From contig NZ_JAEMUI010000016.1 of NCBI RefSeq assembly GCF_016461715.1, forward strand, positions 1 through 64,000: a stretch of DNA of 64,000 nt. Reading direction: 5' to 3'. The position numbers were made by a program, and so were the translations under genes. Source of the DNA: Marinomonas spartinae (lineage in GTDB: Bacteria > Pseudomonadota > Gammaproteobacteria > Pseudomonadales > Marinomonadaceae). Below, piece after piece: positions 7,632 through 16,076 of this stretch. The notes under the pieces were generated by a model. It did not search any database. It worked only from the letters and a program-made list of their open reading frames with translations, and was not told the origin of the DNA. Each line of letters begins with the position of its first letter. The first letter of the stretch is position 1.

Positions 7632-10220
7632 TTGAGTAATAAAAAAATTAACGACCCACATCAGCAGCGCGAAGCCTCTAAATACGATAATCCGGTACCG
7701 AGCCGAGAGTTTATTCTAGAGTTTCTGGCGACCCAGAACACAAGCCTTGGTCATTTTGACCTGTGCAAAGCCTTTGGTCTGACAGGGGAAGATGAAATAG
7801 AAGCCCTTCGCCGTCGCTTGATCGCCATGTGTCGCGATAGTCAACTAGTTAGTAATCAGCAAGATGAATACACCCCTATTTTAGAAAGCGACCTGATTGA
7901 AGGTTATGTGCAAGGTAATAAAGAGGGACATGGCTTCTTATTGCGCCCTAGTGACGATGATATCTTCTTATCGGCCCGTCAGATGCAAAATGTGATGGAT
8001 GGCGATAAGGTGAAAGTGCGCCTGTCTGGCCGAAGTGTAAAAGGCCGTTTAGATGGTGTTGTGGTTGAGATATTAGAACGTAAGCACAGTCAGCTGGTTG
8101 GACGCTATTATCTAGAAAAAAATGGCGAGGAAAGTCGTACGGCTTTTGTCACTCCAGAAAACCCGCGCATTTCTCAAGATATTCTCATTACCAAAGATTC
8201 TGGTTTAACTCCCTCTCACGGACAATATGTGTTGGCAGAAATTGTCAGTTATGCAGAGCGCGGCAAACCAGCACAAGGCATAGTGAAGAAGATTCTCGGT
8301 GACTTTATGGCACCAGGGGTCGAAATTGAAGTGGCAATGCATCGTTATGAAATCCCTAACGAGTGGCCTGCTGCCGTGGAACAGCAGATTAAGCATTTTA
8401 GTAGCGAAGTAGCCGAAGAAGACAAAGCGCATCGTGTGGATCTCCGTGATACTCCATTTGTCACTATTGATGGCGAAGACGCGCGGGATTTTGACGATGC
8501 CGTTTATTGTGAAAAGACGCCTGGTGGTTGGAAGCTACTGGTGGCGATTGCCGATGTGTCCCACTATGTGAAAAAAGACACAGCCTTGGATGAAGAGGCG
8601 ATTGTGCGTGGCAACTCGGTATATTTCCCAGGTCGTGTGATTCCTATGCTGCCGGAGATTTTGTCGAACGGTCTGTGTTCTTTGAATCCAGATGTAGATC
8701 GTTTGGCGATGGTGGCGGAAATTTCGTTGACGTCTCGCGGTAAGATGCGTGGTTACAAGTTTTACGAAGGCTTGATCCGCTCCCATGCCCGTTTGACCTA
8801 TACCAAGGTCGCGAAAATGATTTCATCAGAGCCCGGTGAACAAGGTATAGAGCTGCGTGAGCGTTATGCCTCCATCGTGTCACATATTGATGATTTAAGC
8901 GGCTTGTATCATGTGTTGAAAGAAGCACGTGATGAGCGGGGGGCGATGGAGTTCGATACCATTGAAACGCGTATGGTATTCGATGAGGATTCTAAGATTG
9001 AGCACATTGTTCCGGTAGAGCGTAACGATGCCCATAAATTGATCGAAGAATGTATGTTGTGTGCCAATGTGGCTGCCGCAGAGTTATTGATCAAAGCGGA
9101 TTTGCCTGCCTTGTTTCGTGTCCACGAGGGACCAAAAGAAGAGCGCCTATTAACCCTGCGTACTTATCTTGGTTTGCTTGGCTTGGAATTAACGGGTGGT
9201 CTGAAGCCAACTCCGGATGATTACGCCAAGTTAGCAGAACAGATTAAAGATCGGGCGGATGCTCGTAGTATTCAAACCATGATGCTGCGTTCTATGTCCC
9301 AAGCGGTATATCAAGCGGATAACATGGGCCACTTTGGTCTGAATTACCCTGCTTATACCCATTTTACCTCGCCGATTCGTCGTTATCCTGATTTGTTGAC
9401 CCATCGTGCCATTCGCTACTTGATTCGTGGCGAAGGTCGCCCTGTGGTGCGTCAAGCATATCGTGTGGCAGGTAGCCCAACGATTAAAGAGCGCAAAATC
9501 TATGGTTATGACCATGCGGATATGGATGGTTTAGGTGACTCCTGTTCGATGACAGAGCGTCGCGCAGACGAAGCCACTCGCGATGTGGAAGCCTGGTTAA
9601 AATGCCAATACGTTGAGCAGCATTTAGGTGATGCATTTGAAGGGGTAGTGACGGCCGTTACCTCATTTGGTTTGTTTGTGGAATTACAAGGTTTGTTCGT
9701 TGATGGGTTGGTGCATATTTCTGGGCTCGGTCAGGACTACTTTGTTCATGATATCGAGCATCAGGCGATCATTGGTGAACGGACTGGTCGGGTATTCCGT
9801 CTTGGCGATACATTAAAAGTGCGTGTATCCAGTGTCAACCTTGAGCAACGTAAGATTGATTTAAGCCTAGATGAAACCAAGCCACGTCAACGTCAAAAAG
9901 TAGAGCGTAATGATTTAACTGAGTTGGAAATGCAGCTTGCCCAGTTGCCGCCAATAGAATTAGGTGGCCGCGGTAAACCAAAAAATCTTCCCAAGGACGA
10001 GAAGATCGCCTCTTCTAAAGAGAGTAAAGGTAAAGGGGAGAAAGACGGTGTGCAGGCAAAATCGAAAAAGCGCCGCACGCCATCTAAAGGCAAACGTGTT
10101 CGTCAGAAAAAATCGTCGTCGGCTGCCGCTGCAAAGTCCACCACCTCTGCGGTGAAAAAACCGAAAAAAGCTAAGAAAAAAGTCAAAAAGAACAATGCTA
10201 AGCCACGTGCGCGTGATTAA
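7632..10220 (+). CDS. rnr: Ribonuclease R, 3'-5' exoribonuclease
   Basis: RNase R degrades structured RNA from the 3' end and works in rRNA quality control and trans-translation. The 862-aa protein shows a winged-helix N-terminus, cold-shock-type OB domains, the RNB catalytic domain with DGEDARDFDDAV (280-291, metal-binding aspartates), an S1 domain from about 668 to 750 and a long Lys/Arg/Ser/Ala-rich tail from about 775. The start is a TTG at 7632, giving MSNKKIND; AAGGA lies about 10 bases upstream, a slightly long spacing. It begins a tightly spaced run that continues with rlmB and the cob genes. Confidence 0.96.
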   Translation: MSNKKINDPHQQREASKYDNPVPSREFILEFLATQNTSLGHFDLCKAFGLTGEDEIEALRRRLIAMCRDSQLVSNQQDEYTPILESDLIEGYVQGNKEGHGFLLRPSDDDIFLSARQMQNVMDGDKVKVRLSGRSVKGRLDGVVVEILERKHSQLVGRYYLEKNGEESRTAFVTPENPRISQDILITKDSGLTPSHGQYVLAEIVSYAERGKPAQGIVKKILGDFMAPGVEIEVAMHRYEIPNEWPAAVEQQIKHFSSEVAEEDKAHRVDLRDTPFVTIDGEDARDFDDAVYCEKTPGGWKLLVAIADVSHYVKKDTALDEEAIVRGNSVYFPGRVIPMLPEILSNGLCSLNPDVDRLAMVAEISLTSRGKMRGYKFYEGLIRSHARLTYTKVAKMISSEPGEQGIELRERYASIVSHIDDLSGLYHVLKEARDERGAMEFDTIETRMVFDEDSKIEHIVPVERNDAHKLIEECMLCANVAAAELLIKADLPALFRVHEGPKEERLLTLRTYLGLLGLELTGGLKPTPDDYAKLAEQIKDRADARSIQTMMLRSMSQAVYQADNMGHFGLNYPAYTHFTSPIRRYPDLLTHRAIRYLIRGEGRPVVRQAYRVAGSPTIKERKIYGYDHADMDGLGDSCSMTERRADEATRDVEAWLKCQYVEQHLGDAFEGVVTAVTSFGLFVELQGLFVDGLVHISGLGQDYFVHDIEHQAIIGERTGRVFRLGDTLKVRVSSVNLEQRKIDLSLDETKPRQRQKVERNDLTELEMQLAQLPPIELGGRGKPKNLPKDEKIASSKESKGKGEKDGVQAKSKKRRTPSKGKRVRQKKSSSAAAAKSTTSAVKKPKKAKKKVKKNNAKPRARD

Positions 10221-10245
10221 TTGATTGATCGAGTAAAAGGTAAAA

Positions 10246-11013
10246 ATGTCTGATTTAGAATGGATCTATGGTATTCACGCTGTTGAAAATGCTTTGTTAC
10301 AACAGCCTGAACGGGTCAAAGAAGTACGTTTTCAAGAAGGCCGAGATGATAAAAAGACACAGCGTCTTGTCCAATTGTGTAAAACCCATAAAGTACGTTA
10401 CAGCTTGGTGGCTCGTCGTGAGTTAGATCAGTTGTTTACGAAGACCAAAGAGCGAGTGGTTCATCAAGGGGTTGTGGCCTATACAACTATGACCAAAGCG
10501 GGCAATGAGGCGGATCTGCATAGCTTAGTTGCTGGCTTAGATGAAAATCCGTTGATTATTATTTTAGACGGTGTGACCGATCCTCATAATTTAGGGGCGT
10601 GCTTACGTAGCGCCGACGCCGCCGGGGCTCATGCGGTGGTTATGCCAAAAGACAACTCTGCTCCGATGAATGCTACCGTGAGTAAAGTTGCCTGTGGGGC
10701 CGCTGAAAGCATTCCTGTTTTTGCGGTTACCAACCTTGCTCGTACCATGAAAAAGCTACAAGACCAAGGGGTGTGGATATTTGGTACCGCTGGTGAAGCG
10801 ACGCAAACAATTTATGAGCAAGACTTGACGATTCCGACGGCCATTGTGATGGGAGCAGAAGGAGAAGGCATGCGACGTCTGACCCGTGAACAGTGTGATT
10901 ATCTGGTGAAACTACCAATGGCCGGTGTGGTGTCAAGCTTGAATGTCTCTGTGGCAACGGGGGTTTGTTTATATGAAGTGGTTCGTCAACGCGCTGTGAA
11001 AGCGCTGGCTTAA
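10246..11013 (+). CDS. rlmB: 23S rRNA (guanosine-2'-O-)-methyltransferase RlmB
   Basis: RlmB is a SpoU-family methyltransferase that 2'-O-methylates a guanosine in domain V of 23S rRNA (G2251 in E. coli). The 255 aa fit. The N-terminal substrate-binding domain begins WIYGIHAVENAL, and the SPOUT knot motifs are DPHNLGACLRSADAAGA, GAEGEGMRRLTREQCD and the final SSLNVSVATGVCLYE. It follows rnr by 25 bases, a very common pair. The cobT ribosome site overlaps its stop (TAAGGAG), so the two are likely co-transcribed. Confidence 0.96.
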   Translation: MSDLEWIYGIHAVENALLQQPERVKEVRFQEGRDDKKTQRLVQLCKTHKVRYSLVARRELDQLFTKTKERVVHQGVVAYTTMTKAGNEADLHSLVAGLDENPLIIILDGVTDPHNLGACLRSADAAGAHAVVMPKDNSAPMNATVSKVACGAAESIPVFAVTNLARTMKKLQDQGVWIFGTAGEATQTIYEQDLTIPTAIVMGAEGEGMRRLTREQCDYLVKLPMAGVVSSLNVSVATGVCLYEVVRQRAVKALA

Positions 11014-11025
11014 GGAGACGGTTCG

Positions 11026-12087
11026 GTGTTCGAGCAATTTGATATTTCGTTGCCTTCGTTGGAGTTAAAGGCAGCTTTACAACATAAAATCGATTCCAAA
11101 ACCAAACCCGTTGGGGCGTTGGGGGAGTTGGAAAGCATCGCTTTTCAATTGGGGACGATTCAAAATAGCCTGACACCGGATGTCTCAAGACCCCAAATGA
11201 TCGTCTTTGCTGCTGACCATGGCGTTGTTGATCAGGGGATCAGTTTGTTTCCACAAGAAGTGACACCGCAAATGGTGATGAACTTCTTAATGGGTGGGGC
11301 TGCAGTCAGTGTTTTTTGTCAGCAGCATGGTGTACCTCTGCGAGTGGTTGATGTGGGCGTTAAGTCAAGCATTGATGATCACCCTTTGCTTGGTCAGCGC
11401 AAAGTGGCGTTTGGCTCGAAAGACTTTAGTCAACAAGCAGCGATGACCTCCCAAGAGCTAGCAAGAACGATCAGCGCAGGAGTGGATGAAGCTGATTTAG
11501 CAATTGATGCGGGCTGTAATCTGCTTATGTTCGGTGAAATGGGTATTGGTAATACCTGTGTCTCCTCTTGTTTGATGAGTGCAATGACTGGCCTGTCAGC
11601 GAGTCAATGTTCTGGTCGGGGAACGGGGCTGGATGAGGCGGGCGTGTCGCATAAGGCGCGAGTCATTGAGGCATCTATTAAGCGTGCACAAGAAGAAACA
11701 GGCATGGCTGCGGTAGAGTGGAGTCCACAAACCTTAGCTGAGCAGCTTGGTGGCTTCGAAATCATTGCCATGGCAAGCGCTATGCTACAAGCTGCCCATA
11801 GACAAACCGCATTTGTGGTGGATGGTTTTATTTGTACTGTGGCGTTCTTATTCGCTCAAAAAGTTGAACCTAATGTGCGTCACTACGCGATGTTTGCGCA
11901 TCAATCGAATGAAAAAGCCCATCGATTGTTACTGGAACAGCTAAAGGTTGAACCCATTTTATCCTTGGATTTACGTTTAGGTGAAGGCTCTGGTGCCATT
12001 CTTGCTTATCCTTTGATTCAAAGCGCCACTGTCTTTTTGAATAAAATGGCAAGCTTTGAAAGTGCCGGTGTCAGTGGCCAATCCTAG
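11026..12087 (+). CDS. cobT: Nicotinate-nucleotide:dimethylbenzimidazole phosphoribosyltransferase
   Basis: CobT makes alpha-ribazole phosphate from dimethylbenzimidazole and nicotinate mononucleotide, activating the lower ligand of cobalamin. The GTG start at 11026 has AAGGAG 8 bases upstream and gives 353 aa, the usual length. Signatures include TKPVGALGELE near 25-35, AADHGVVDQG, the MGIGNT loop and the C-terminal RLGEGSGA with the expected catalytic Glu at 320. The dimethylbenzimidazole it uses would come from BluB at 26.8-27.4 kb. It is 12 bases after rlmB and 46 bases before cobS. Confidence 0.95.
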   Translation: MFEQFDISLPSLELKAALQHKIDSKTKPVGALGELESIAFQLGTIQNSLTPDVSRPQMIVFAADHGVVDQGISLFPQEVTPQMVMNFLMGGAAVSVFCQQHGVPLRVVDVGVKSSIDDHPLLGQRKVAFGSKDFSQQAAMTSQELARTISAGVDEADLAIDAGCNLLMFGEMGIGNTCVSSCLMSAMTGLSASQCSGRGTGLDEAGVSHKARVIEASIKRAQEETGMAAVEWSPQTLAEQLGGFEIIAMASAMLQAAHRQTAFVVDGFICTVAFLFAQKVEPNVRHYAMFAHQSNEKAHRLLLEQLKVEPILSLDLRLGEGSGAILAYPLIQSATVFLNKMASFESAGVSGQS

Positions 12088-12133
12088 AGAAGTAACCATA
12101 TCAGTAAGACAAATTGTCTATAGGAGACAGTGA

Positions 12134-12907
12134 GTGGGTCAATTCACTCCTTATTTAGAAGGGCTTAAACGCAGCATTGTTACCTACACACGCCTGCCAC
12201 TTAAGGTGGATTGGGATGATAAAGAGCACACTCCAGCGGTGTGCTTTTTACCGTGGGTTGGGGTATTGGTAGCGGTATTAAGTGCTTGGCCTTTGTTGTT
12301 TGATGGGTTAAGTGCCTCATTACAGGCCTTGTTCATGTTACTTAGCGCTGTGCTGTTGACCGGCGGGTTTCATGAAGATGGTTTGATGGATGCTTGCGAT
12401 GGTCTGATTGGAGGCTGGACTCAGGAACAGCGTCTTTCCATCATGAAGGATTCACGTATTGGTAGCTATGCAGCTCTCGCCATTTGGTTTGTGATGATGC
12501 TGAAATGGCTGTTGTTAACACAAATTTTATCGACGATCACCTCTTTGCATGATGGGGCATGGTCTAGCTTATTGATTTGGATTGCTGCACATACAATGGC
12601 ACGAGTAGTGCCGATTGTGCTCATGAATTCGCTGGACTATGTGTCCACTGGACAGAGTAAAGCGCAGACGATGATTGCAACGCTACAAGGGAAGGAATGG
12701 GGGATTGTATTTCTGCCTTGTATTCTGCTGGTGTTGTTTGATTTTGCTTACCTGCTGAAAGCGATTTGCATCTTAGCTCTATTTACCCTCGGTGCGCATT
12801 TTTATTTGAAAAAGAAAATTGGCGGTTTTAATGGCGATACATTGGGGGCGACGGAGCAGATAGGCGAAGTTATTCTTCTGCTATGTGTGTTAGGAGTGTT
12901 TGTGTGA
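12134..12907 (+). CDS. cobS: Adenosylcobinamide-GDP ribazoletransferase (cobalamin synthase)
   Basis: CobS is an integral inner-membrane enzyme that joins adenosylcobinamide-GDP to alpha-ribazole (phosphate), the last assembly step. The GTG at 12134 has TAGGAG 7 bases upstream and gives 257 aa. The conserved metal-binding block TGGFHEDGLMDACDGL (about 76-91) and the KDSRIGSYA motif are present, followed by several hydrophobic helices. Its last codons overlap the start of cobC, so translation is probably coupled. Confidence 0.95.
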   Translation: MGQFTPYLEGLKRSIVTYTRLPLKVDWDDKEHTPAVCFLPWVGVLVAVLSAWPLLFDGLSASLQALFMLLSAVLLTGGFHEDGLMDACDGLIGGWTQEQRLSIMKDSRIGSYAALAIWFVMMLKWLLLTQILSTITSLHDGAWSSLLIWIAAHTMARVVPIVLMNSLDYVSTGQSKAQTMIATLQGKEWGIVFLPCILLVLFDFAYLLKAICILALFTLGAHFYLKKKIGGFNGDTLGATEQIGEVILLLCVLGVFV

Positions 12908-13494
12908 AGCTGTTGTTGATTCGTCACCCTAAGCCGGATGTACCAACGGGGCTGTGTTATGGTGCGACCGATGTGCCGCTATTGGAAGGTTGGCAAGAGC
13001 AGAGTCGCATATTGCAGTCCTACCTTGATGACCGTTTAGCGCATAAGAAGGTGGCTTTTTATCACAGTCCGTTAAGTCGAGCGGCGGAGTTGAGTCAACT
13101 GTTAAGCCGAGGCACATCTTCTTGTGTGGATGCGTTGAAAGAGCTGGATTTTGGTGAATGGGAAAATCAGTCTTGGCACACGATATCACAAGAAGCAATC
13201 GATTCATGGATGGAAGACATGGTTCAATCCGCCCCCTATCAAGGGGAGTCACTTCAATCCTTAGCGAAGCGAGTCGCGGGTTGGTGGCAATCGGTTCAGG
13301 ATAAAGATCTGGACGTTTGTATTGCGGTGACCCATTCAGGGGTCATTAAGGTACTTGTCAGTTTATTGTGTCAGTGGCCATTAGCTCAGTGTCACCGTAT
13401 TGATGTGGGCTTTAACAGTGTGACGGAACTAACCATTCGTGGAGAGTTTATTACCCTTAACCGTTTAGGGGCAGGTGATTGGGTGCCTCATTAG
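12904..13494 (+). CDS. cobC: Alpha-ribazole-5'-phosphate phosphatase, histidine phosphatase family
   Basis: CobC removes the phosphate from alpha-ribazole phosphate or cobalamin phosphate. I use the GTG at 12904 (MKLLLIRHPKPD, catalytic His in RHP at residues 7-8), which has TAGGAG 8 bases upstream and overlaps the cobS stop. An ATG at 12883 would add seven residues inside cobS and has no better site. The protein is 196 aa. The second histidine lies in AVTHSGVIKV, and LDFGEWENQSW matches the family. In some genomes this family member acts only as a generic phosphatase, but the context supports cobalamin assembly. Confidence 0.9.
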   Translation: MKLLLIRHPKPDVPTGLCYGATDVPLLEGWQEQSRILQSYLDDRLAHKKVAFYHSPLSRAAELSQLLSRGTSSCVDALKELDFGEWENQSWHTISQEAIDSWMEDMVQSAPYQGESLQSLAKRVAGWWQSVQDKDLDVCIAVTHSGVIKVLVSLLCQWPLAQCHRIDVGFNSVTELTIRGEFITLNRLGAGDWVPH

Positions 13495-13569
13495 TCACAC
13501 CATTTGTTTGAAACGAACATTGGTCTGCGCTTGCCAGCCAGTGAATATTTTATAGAGACTAAAAAAGCA

Positions 13570-14184
13570 ATGTTGCTATATATTTTAGGCATGGTGGGCA
13601 TCGCCGCTTTTGCCATCACGGGCGTGATTTCCTCTGGGAAGCGCGATATGGATTTATTCAGTGTAGCACTGATTGGTATGGTGACATCCCTTGGTGGTGG
13701 GACAATTCGGGATGTGATCTTAGGGGTTGATGAGGTTTATTGGGTAAAAGATCCCTCCTATTTATGGGTGGCCTTTTTGTCTTCTGCCTTTGCTTTTTTT
13801 GCGGTTCGTATCATTGAAGATCGTCAACAGGTTTTCCATTATGCAGACTCTTTTGGTTTGGCTTTATTTACAGTGATTGCGACGCAGCGCGTTCTTGCTC
13901 TTGGTTTTTCTCCGATGATTGCGATTACCATGGGAGTGATTACTGGGGTGGCTGGTGGCATTATTCGTGATGTATTGAGTCATCGTCCACCTTTGATATT
14001 AGGTCGTGAGTTTTACGCCACGCCTGCTTTCTTAGGCTCGCTTTTGTTTGTTATCTTGCAGAAAAACATTCCTCATCATGAATATAACTCGATTTACGCG
14101 GCGTCTTTGATCTTTATACTGAGGCTGTTTGCTATTCACAAAGGGTTGTATTACCCAAGTTGGCTACTTTATAAAAAGAAATAA
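13570..14184 (+). CDS. TRIC/UPF0126 family membrane channel protein
   Basis: The protein has about six or seven transmembrane helices in two repeats, each ending in the family glycine motif: GGGTIRDVILG near 45-55 and GGIIRDVLSH near 133-142. Bacterial members are homotrimeric monovalent-cation channels related to animal TRIC, and their roles in bacteria are poorly known. I prefer ATG 13570 (MLLYILGMVGIAAF, 204 aa); an upstream TTG at 13504 would add a polar 22-residue leader. The stop overlaps the cobO start (TAATG), placing it firmly inside the cobalamin gene run, which is unusual and unexplained. Confidence 0.85.
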   Translation: MLLYILGMVGIAAFAITGVISSGKRDMDLFSVALIGMVTSLGGGTIRDVILGVDEVYWVKDPSYLWVAFLSSAFAFFAVRIIEDRQQVFHYADSFGLALFTVIATQRVLALGFSPMIAITMGVITGVAGGIIRDVLSHRPPLILGREFYATPAFLGSLLFVILQKNIPHHEYNSIYAASLIFILRLFAIHKGLYYPSWLLYKKK

Positions 14185-14837
14185 TGCGAATCAAAAAGAG
14201 ACCAATTATGCCAGAGCAAGAGAAACCATCAGCCCATACCGACGAGCAAGCGGCCAAAAATGAAGCGCGGTTGTTAAAAAAGAAAGAGGTGGTTGATAAG
14301 CGTATTGCAGCAGCCACACAGGAGCGTGGTGTCACGATCTTGTTAACCGGAAATGGTAAAGGCAAAAGTTCCAGTGCGTTTGGCACGATGGCTCGTGCTT
14401 TGGGGCATGGACAGCGCTGTGCCGTAATTCAATTTATTAAAGGCCGCAAAGCCACAGGTGAGCAGCTGTTTTTCGGGGCTCATCCTAGCGTCGAGTTTCA
14501 TGTGATGGGCCATGGTTTTACATGGGAAACTCGTAACCCTGAGCTGGAAAAAGAAGCGGCAGAGCAAGCGTGGCAATTGGCAAAAGGCGTGTTATCGAAT
14601 CCGGATATTCATTTTGTTCTATTAGATGAAATTACTTATATGTACAAATATGGTTACTTGGATGATGCTGACCTCATTGAGGCGTTGAAAAATCGTCCTC
14701 AGCATCAAAATGTGATGATGACAGGTCGTACGGCACCAAGAGCCTTGTTAGACAGTGTGGACACGCACAGTAAAATTGCCAATGAGCGTCATGCATTTGC
14801 CAATGGGGTAAAAGCGCAAGCAGGCATTGAGTGGTAG
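14184..14837 (+). CDS. cobO: Cob(I)yrinic acid a,c-diamide adenosyltransferase
   Basis: This CobA/CobO/BtuR-type enzyme transfers the adenosyl group of ATP to the cobalt(I) corrinoid, needed both in synthesis and for salvage. The ATG at 14184 overlaps the previous stop; a second ATG at 14211 would remove nine residues. The 217-aa protein has a charged N-terminal helix (about 20-48) and then the P-loop GNGKGKSSS (56-64), with VLLDEITYMYKYGYLDD as the Walker B region. It closes the cob run, and a strong hairpin follows. No cobU/cobP or cobD is present in the window. Confidence 0.93.
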   Translation: MRIKKRPIMPEQEKPSAHTDEQAAKNEARLLKKKEVVDKRIAAATQERGVTILLTGNGKGKSSSAFGTMARALGHGQRCAVIQFIKGRKATGEQLFFGAHPSVEFHVMGHGFTWETRNPELEKEAAEQAWQLAKGVLSNPDIHFVLLDEITYMYKYGYLDDADLIEALKNRPQHQNVMMTGRTAPRALLDSVDTHSKIANERHAFANGVKAQAGIEW

Positions 14838-14865
14838 CACTTTTGTGCATGACCCCATCGCCTTG

Positions 14866-14901
14866 AGTCCGTGAACAAGGGCTGAGCCTTATTCACGGAC
14901 T
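14866..14901. terminator. Long hairpin after cobO
   Basis: A 15-bp stem with one mismatch (AGTCCGTGAACAAGG against CCTTATTCACGGACT) and a 6-nt loop lies 28 bases past the cobO stop. No T tract follows on either strand, so it is a weak intrinsic terminator at best. It may instead protect the transcript 3' end. Confidence 0.5.
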
Positions 14902-15044
14902 ACCTTCCTATCTAAAGTATCTTACTTATCTATATCCGTTGTCTTACATGCTTTAAGCACCTGCGTGCACACATGCGTCTTAAAAAACACATCTGATTAT
15001 TGGTGTGTTTGATGATTTGTTTCGCTCCTGATAGCAAAAATAAA

Positions 15045-15059
15045 TGAGATTTATTATCA
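15045..15059. promoter_or_regulatory. Second Fur-box-like site
   Basis: TGAGATT-T-ATTATCA matches the 7-1-7 Fur consensus TGATAAT-N-ATTATCA at 12 of the 14 non-spacer bases; the right half is perfect. It lies 45 bases upstream of the stronger site at 15088-15106 and points to cooperative Fur binding. This is a pattern match only. Confidence 0.45.
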
Positions 15060-15087
15060 AATAGAGCTGGATTTATCTTAACTTTTA

Positions 15088-15106
15088 AATGATAATTATT
15101 CTCATT
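15088..15106. promoter_or_regulatory. Fur box
   Basis: AATGATAATTATTCTCATT contains TGATAAT-T-ATTCTCA, which matches the Fur 7-1-7 consensus at 13 of 14 non-spacer bases. It ends 44 bases before the next start codon, in the place of a core promoter. Fur with iron would block transcription of the small-protein run downstream, so those genes are predicted to be expressed when iron is scarce. Confidence 0.7.
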
Positions 15107-15150
15107 AAGTGTTTTGATACATTCATCTTAAGTGACAGGTGGGGAAGACG

Positions 15151-15594
15151 ATGCGGTACTGGGAAAAACTAACAAGACAAGCGAATCAAGCCTATTCTAA
15201 TCATGCTTTTTTAGAAGCGGTGGATTTTAATCAACAAGCGCTTGATCAAATATTAGAAGGTTTTGAGGAAGACTTCTGTTTGGATCCCGAATCTGCCGTG
15301 GCGGCAATGGCGGTCAGTTACTTGAGTATAGCAGAATCTTATACAGGCTTAGGAGATGTGGTTGCTGCCAATAGACAATTTGAGAAGGCCATTGACTTTT
15401 TACAAGACGTGATTGCACGTCCTGGTTTAGCTTTGGAGCAGCGTGATCTTATCTTGCAGACAATGAACCATATTCGTTTTGAATGGGAGCTGTTAACACA
15501 AAGTTGTGGAAAGGAGGTAGTGGTTAAATATCCTGTTTCGTTACGCCCACTTTCCCACGCAGCCCCTCCCGCGTTAACAACTACCTTCCATTAG
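15151..15594 (+). CDS. Small TPR-like helical protein, putatively iron-regulated
   Basis: This 147-residue soluble protein is unknown to me by name; it may belong to the DUF2753 group. It is predicted all-helical, with TPR-like spacing: A-Y-F-A-N pairs in YSNHAFLEAVDFNQQAL and YTGLGDVVAANRQFEKAI. The last 30 residues are Pro/Ser-rich and probably loose. I use ATG 15151, with GGGGA five bases upstream; a GTG at 15139 would add four residues. It is the first gene behind the Fur-like sites, nine bases before the next gene, and TPR proteins usually act as adaptors. No enzyme motif is visible. Confidence 0.7.
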   Translation: MRYWEKLTRQANQAYSNHAFLEAVDFNQQALDQILEGFEEDFCLDPESAVAAMAVSYLSIAESYTGLGDVVAANRQFEKAIDFLQDVIARPGLALEQRDLILQTMNHIRFEWELLTQSCGKEVVVKYPVSLRPLSHAAPPALTTTFH

Positions 15595-15603
15595 GAGAAT
15601 GAT

Positions 15604-15867
15604 ATGAAAAGGCGAAGTGATTTGAGTAGAGAAAAAGGCATCCTATTTCTCTTTATGCTGGGATTTAGCTCTTTGTCTTTTGCATTAGCTCATGGACAAA
15701 CAGGGCAATGGGCATCGTTGCTGCATGATTTTTTAGTGTGTCTTGTCGGGGCTTTTATTGTCTCTGGTGTTGTCTATAAACAGTGTATTCGAGGCCGCAA
15801 ACATCGTGAAAAAAAGCATGGGTCTCACCAACAAAAAAGGAGTCATAGAGTATGTTGCATGGGGTGA
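15604..15867 (+). CDS. Small membrane protein of unknown function
   Basis: The 87-residue protein has two hydrophobic segments (about 12-31 and 39-58) separated by HGQTGQWASLLHD, then a basic, His- and Cys-containing tail ending in CCMG. An AGGAG site precedes the ATG by seven bases. The tail could bind metal or nucleic acid but no family is recognised. It lies in the putative iron-regulated run, after the TPR-like protein and overlapping a 50-codon frame downstream by 16 bases. Confidence 0.55.
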   Translation: MKRRSDLSREKGILFLFMLGFSSLSFALAHGQTGQWASLLHDFLVCLVGAFIVSGVVYKQCIRGRKHREKKHGSHQQKRSHRVCCMG

Positions 15868-16001
15868 TTTGTTTGTTAGATAAAGTGATTGGTTTTAAAA
15901 CCGCTAAAGCACATCGTATTACGGTCTCGGACATGGCCATACAGGCGGCACAGAGACGCTATCGTATACAGAGCCAATCTTCTTTTTGTCAGGCGAAGTG
16001 A
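15852..16001 (+). CDS. Possible 49-residue protein
   Basis: An ATG at 15852, with AAGGAG about 10 bases upstream, opens a 49-codon frame reading MLHGVICLLDKVIGFKTAKA and ending SSFCQAK. It overlaps the preceding gene by 16 bases, as coupled small genes do, and sits 75 bases before the peptidase gene. The composition is protein-like (amphipathic, basic centre). It is shorter than usual calling limits, and I cannot tell its role. Confidence 0.4.
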   Translation: MLHGVICLLDKVIGFKTAKAHRITVSDMAIQAAQRRYRIQSQSSFCQAK

Positions 16002-16076
16002 CAAGGATTGTTACCGCTAAATAACACCTTTTGTCATAGAGTTGGACGATAAACATGGTGAGAGAGGAGGTTATTC

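Noticed and set aside
10985..11025. B12 riboswitch ahead of cobT
   Set aside because: Only 12 bases separate rlmB and cobT; there is no room for the aptamer.
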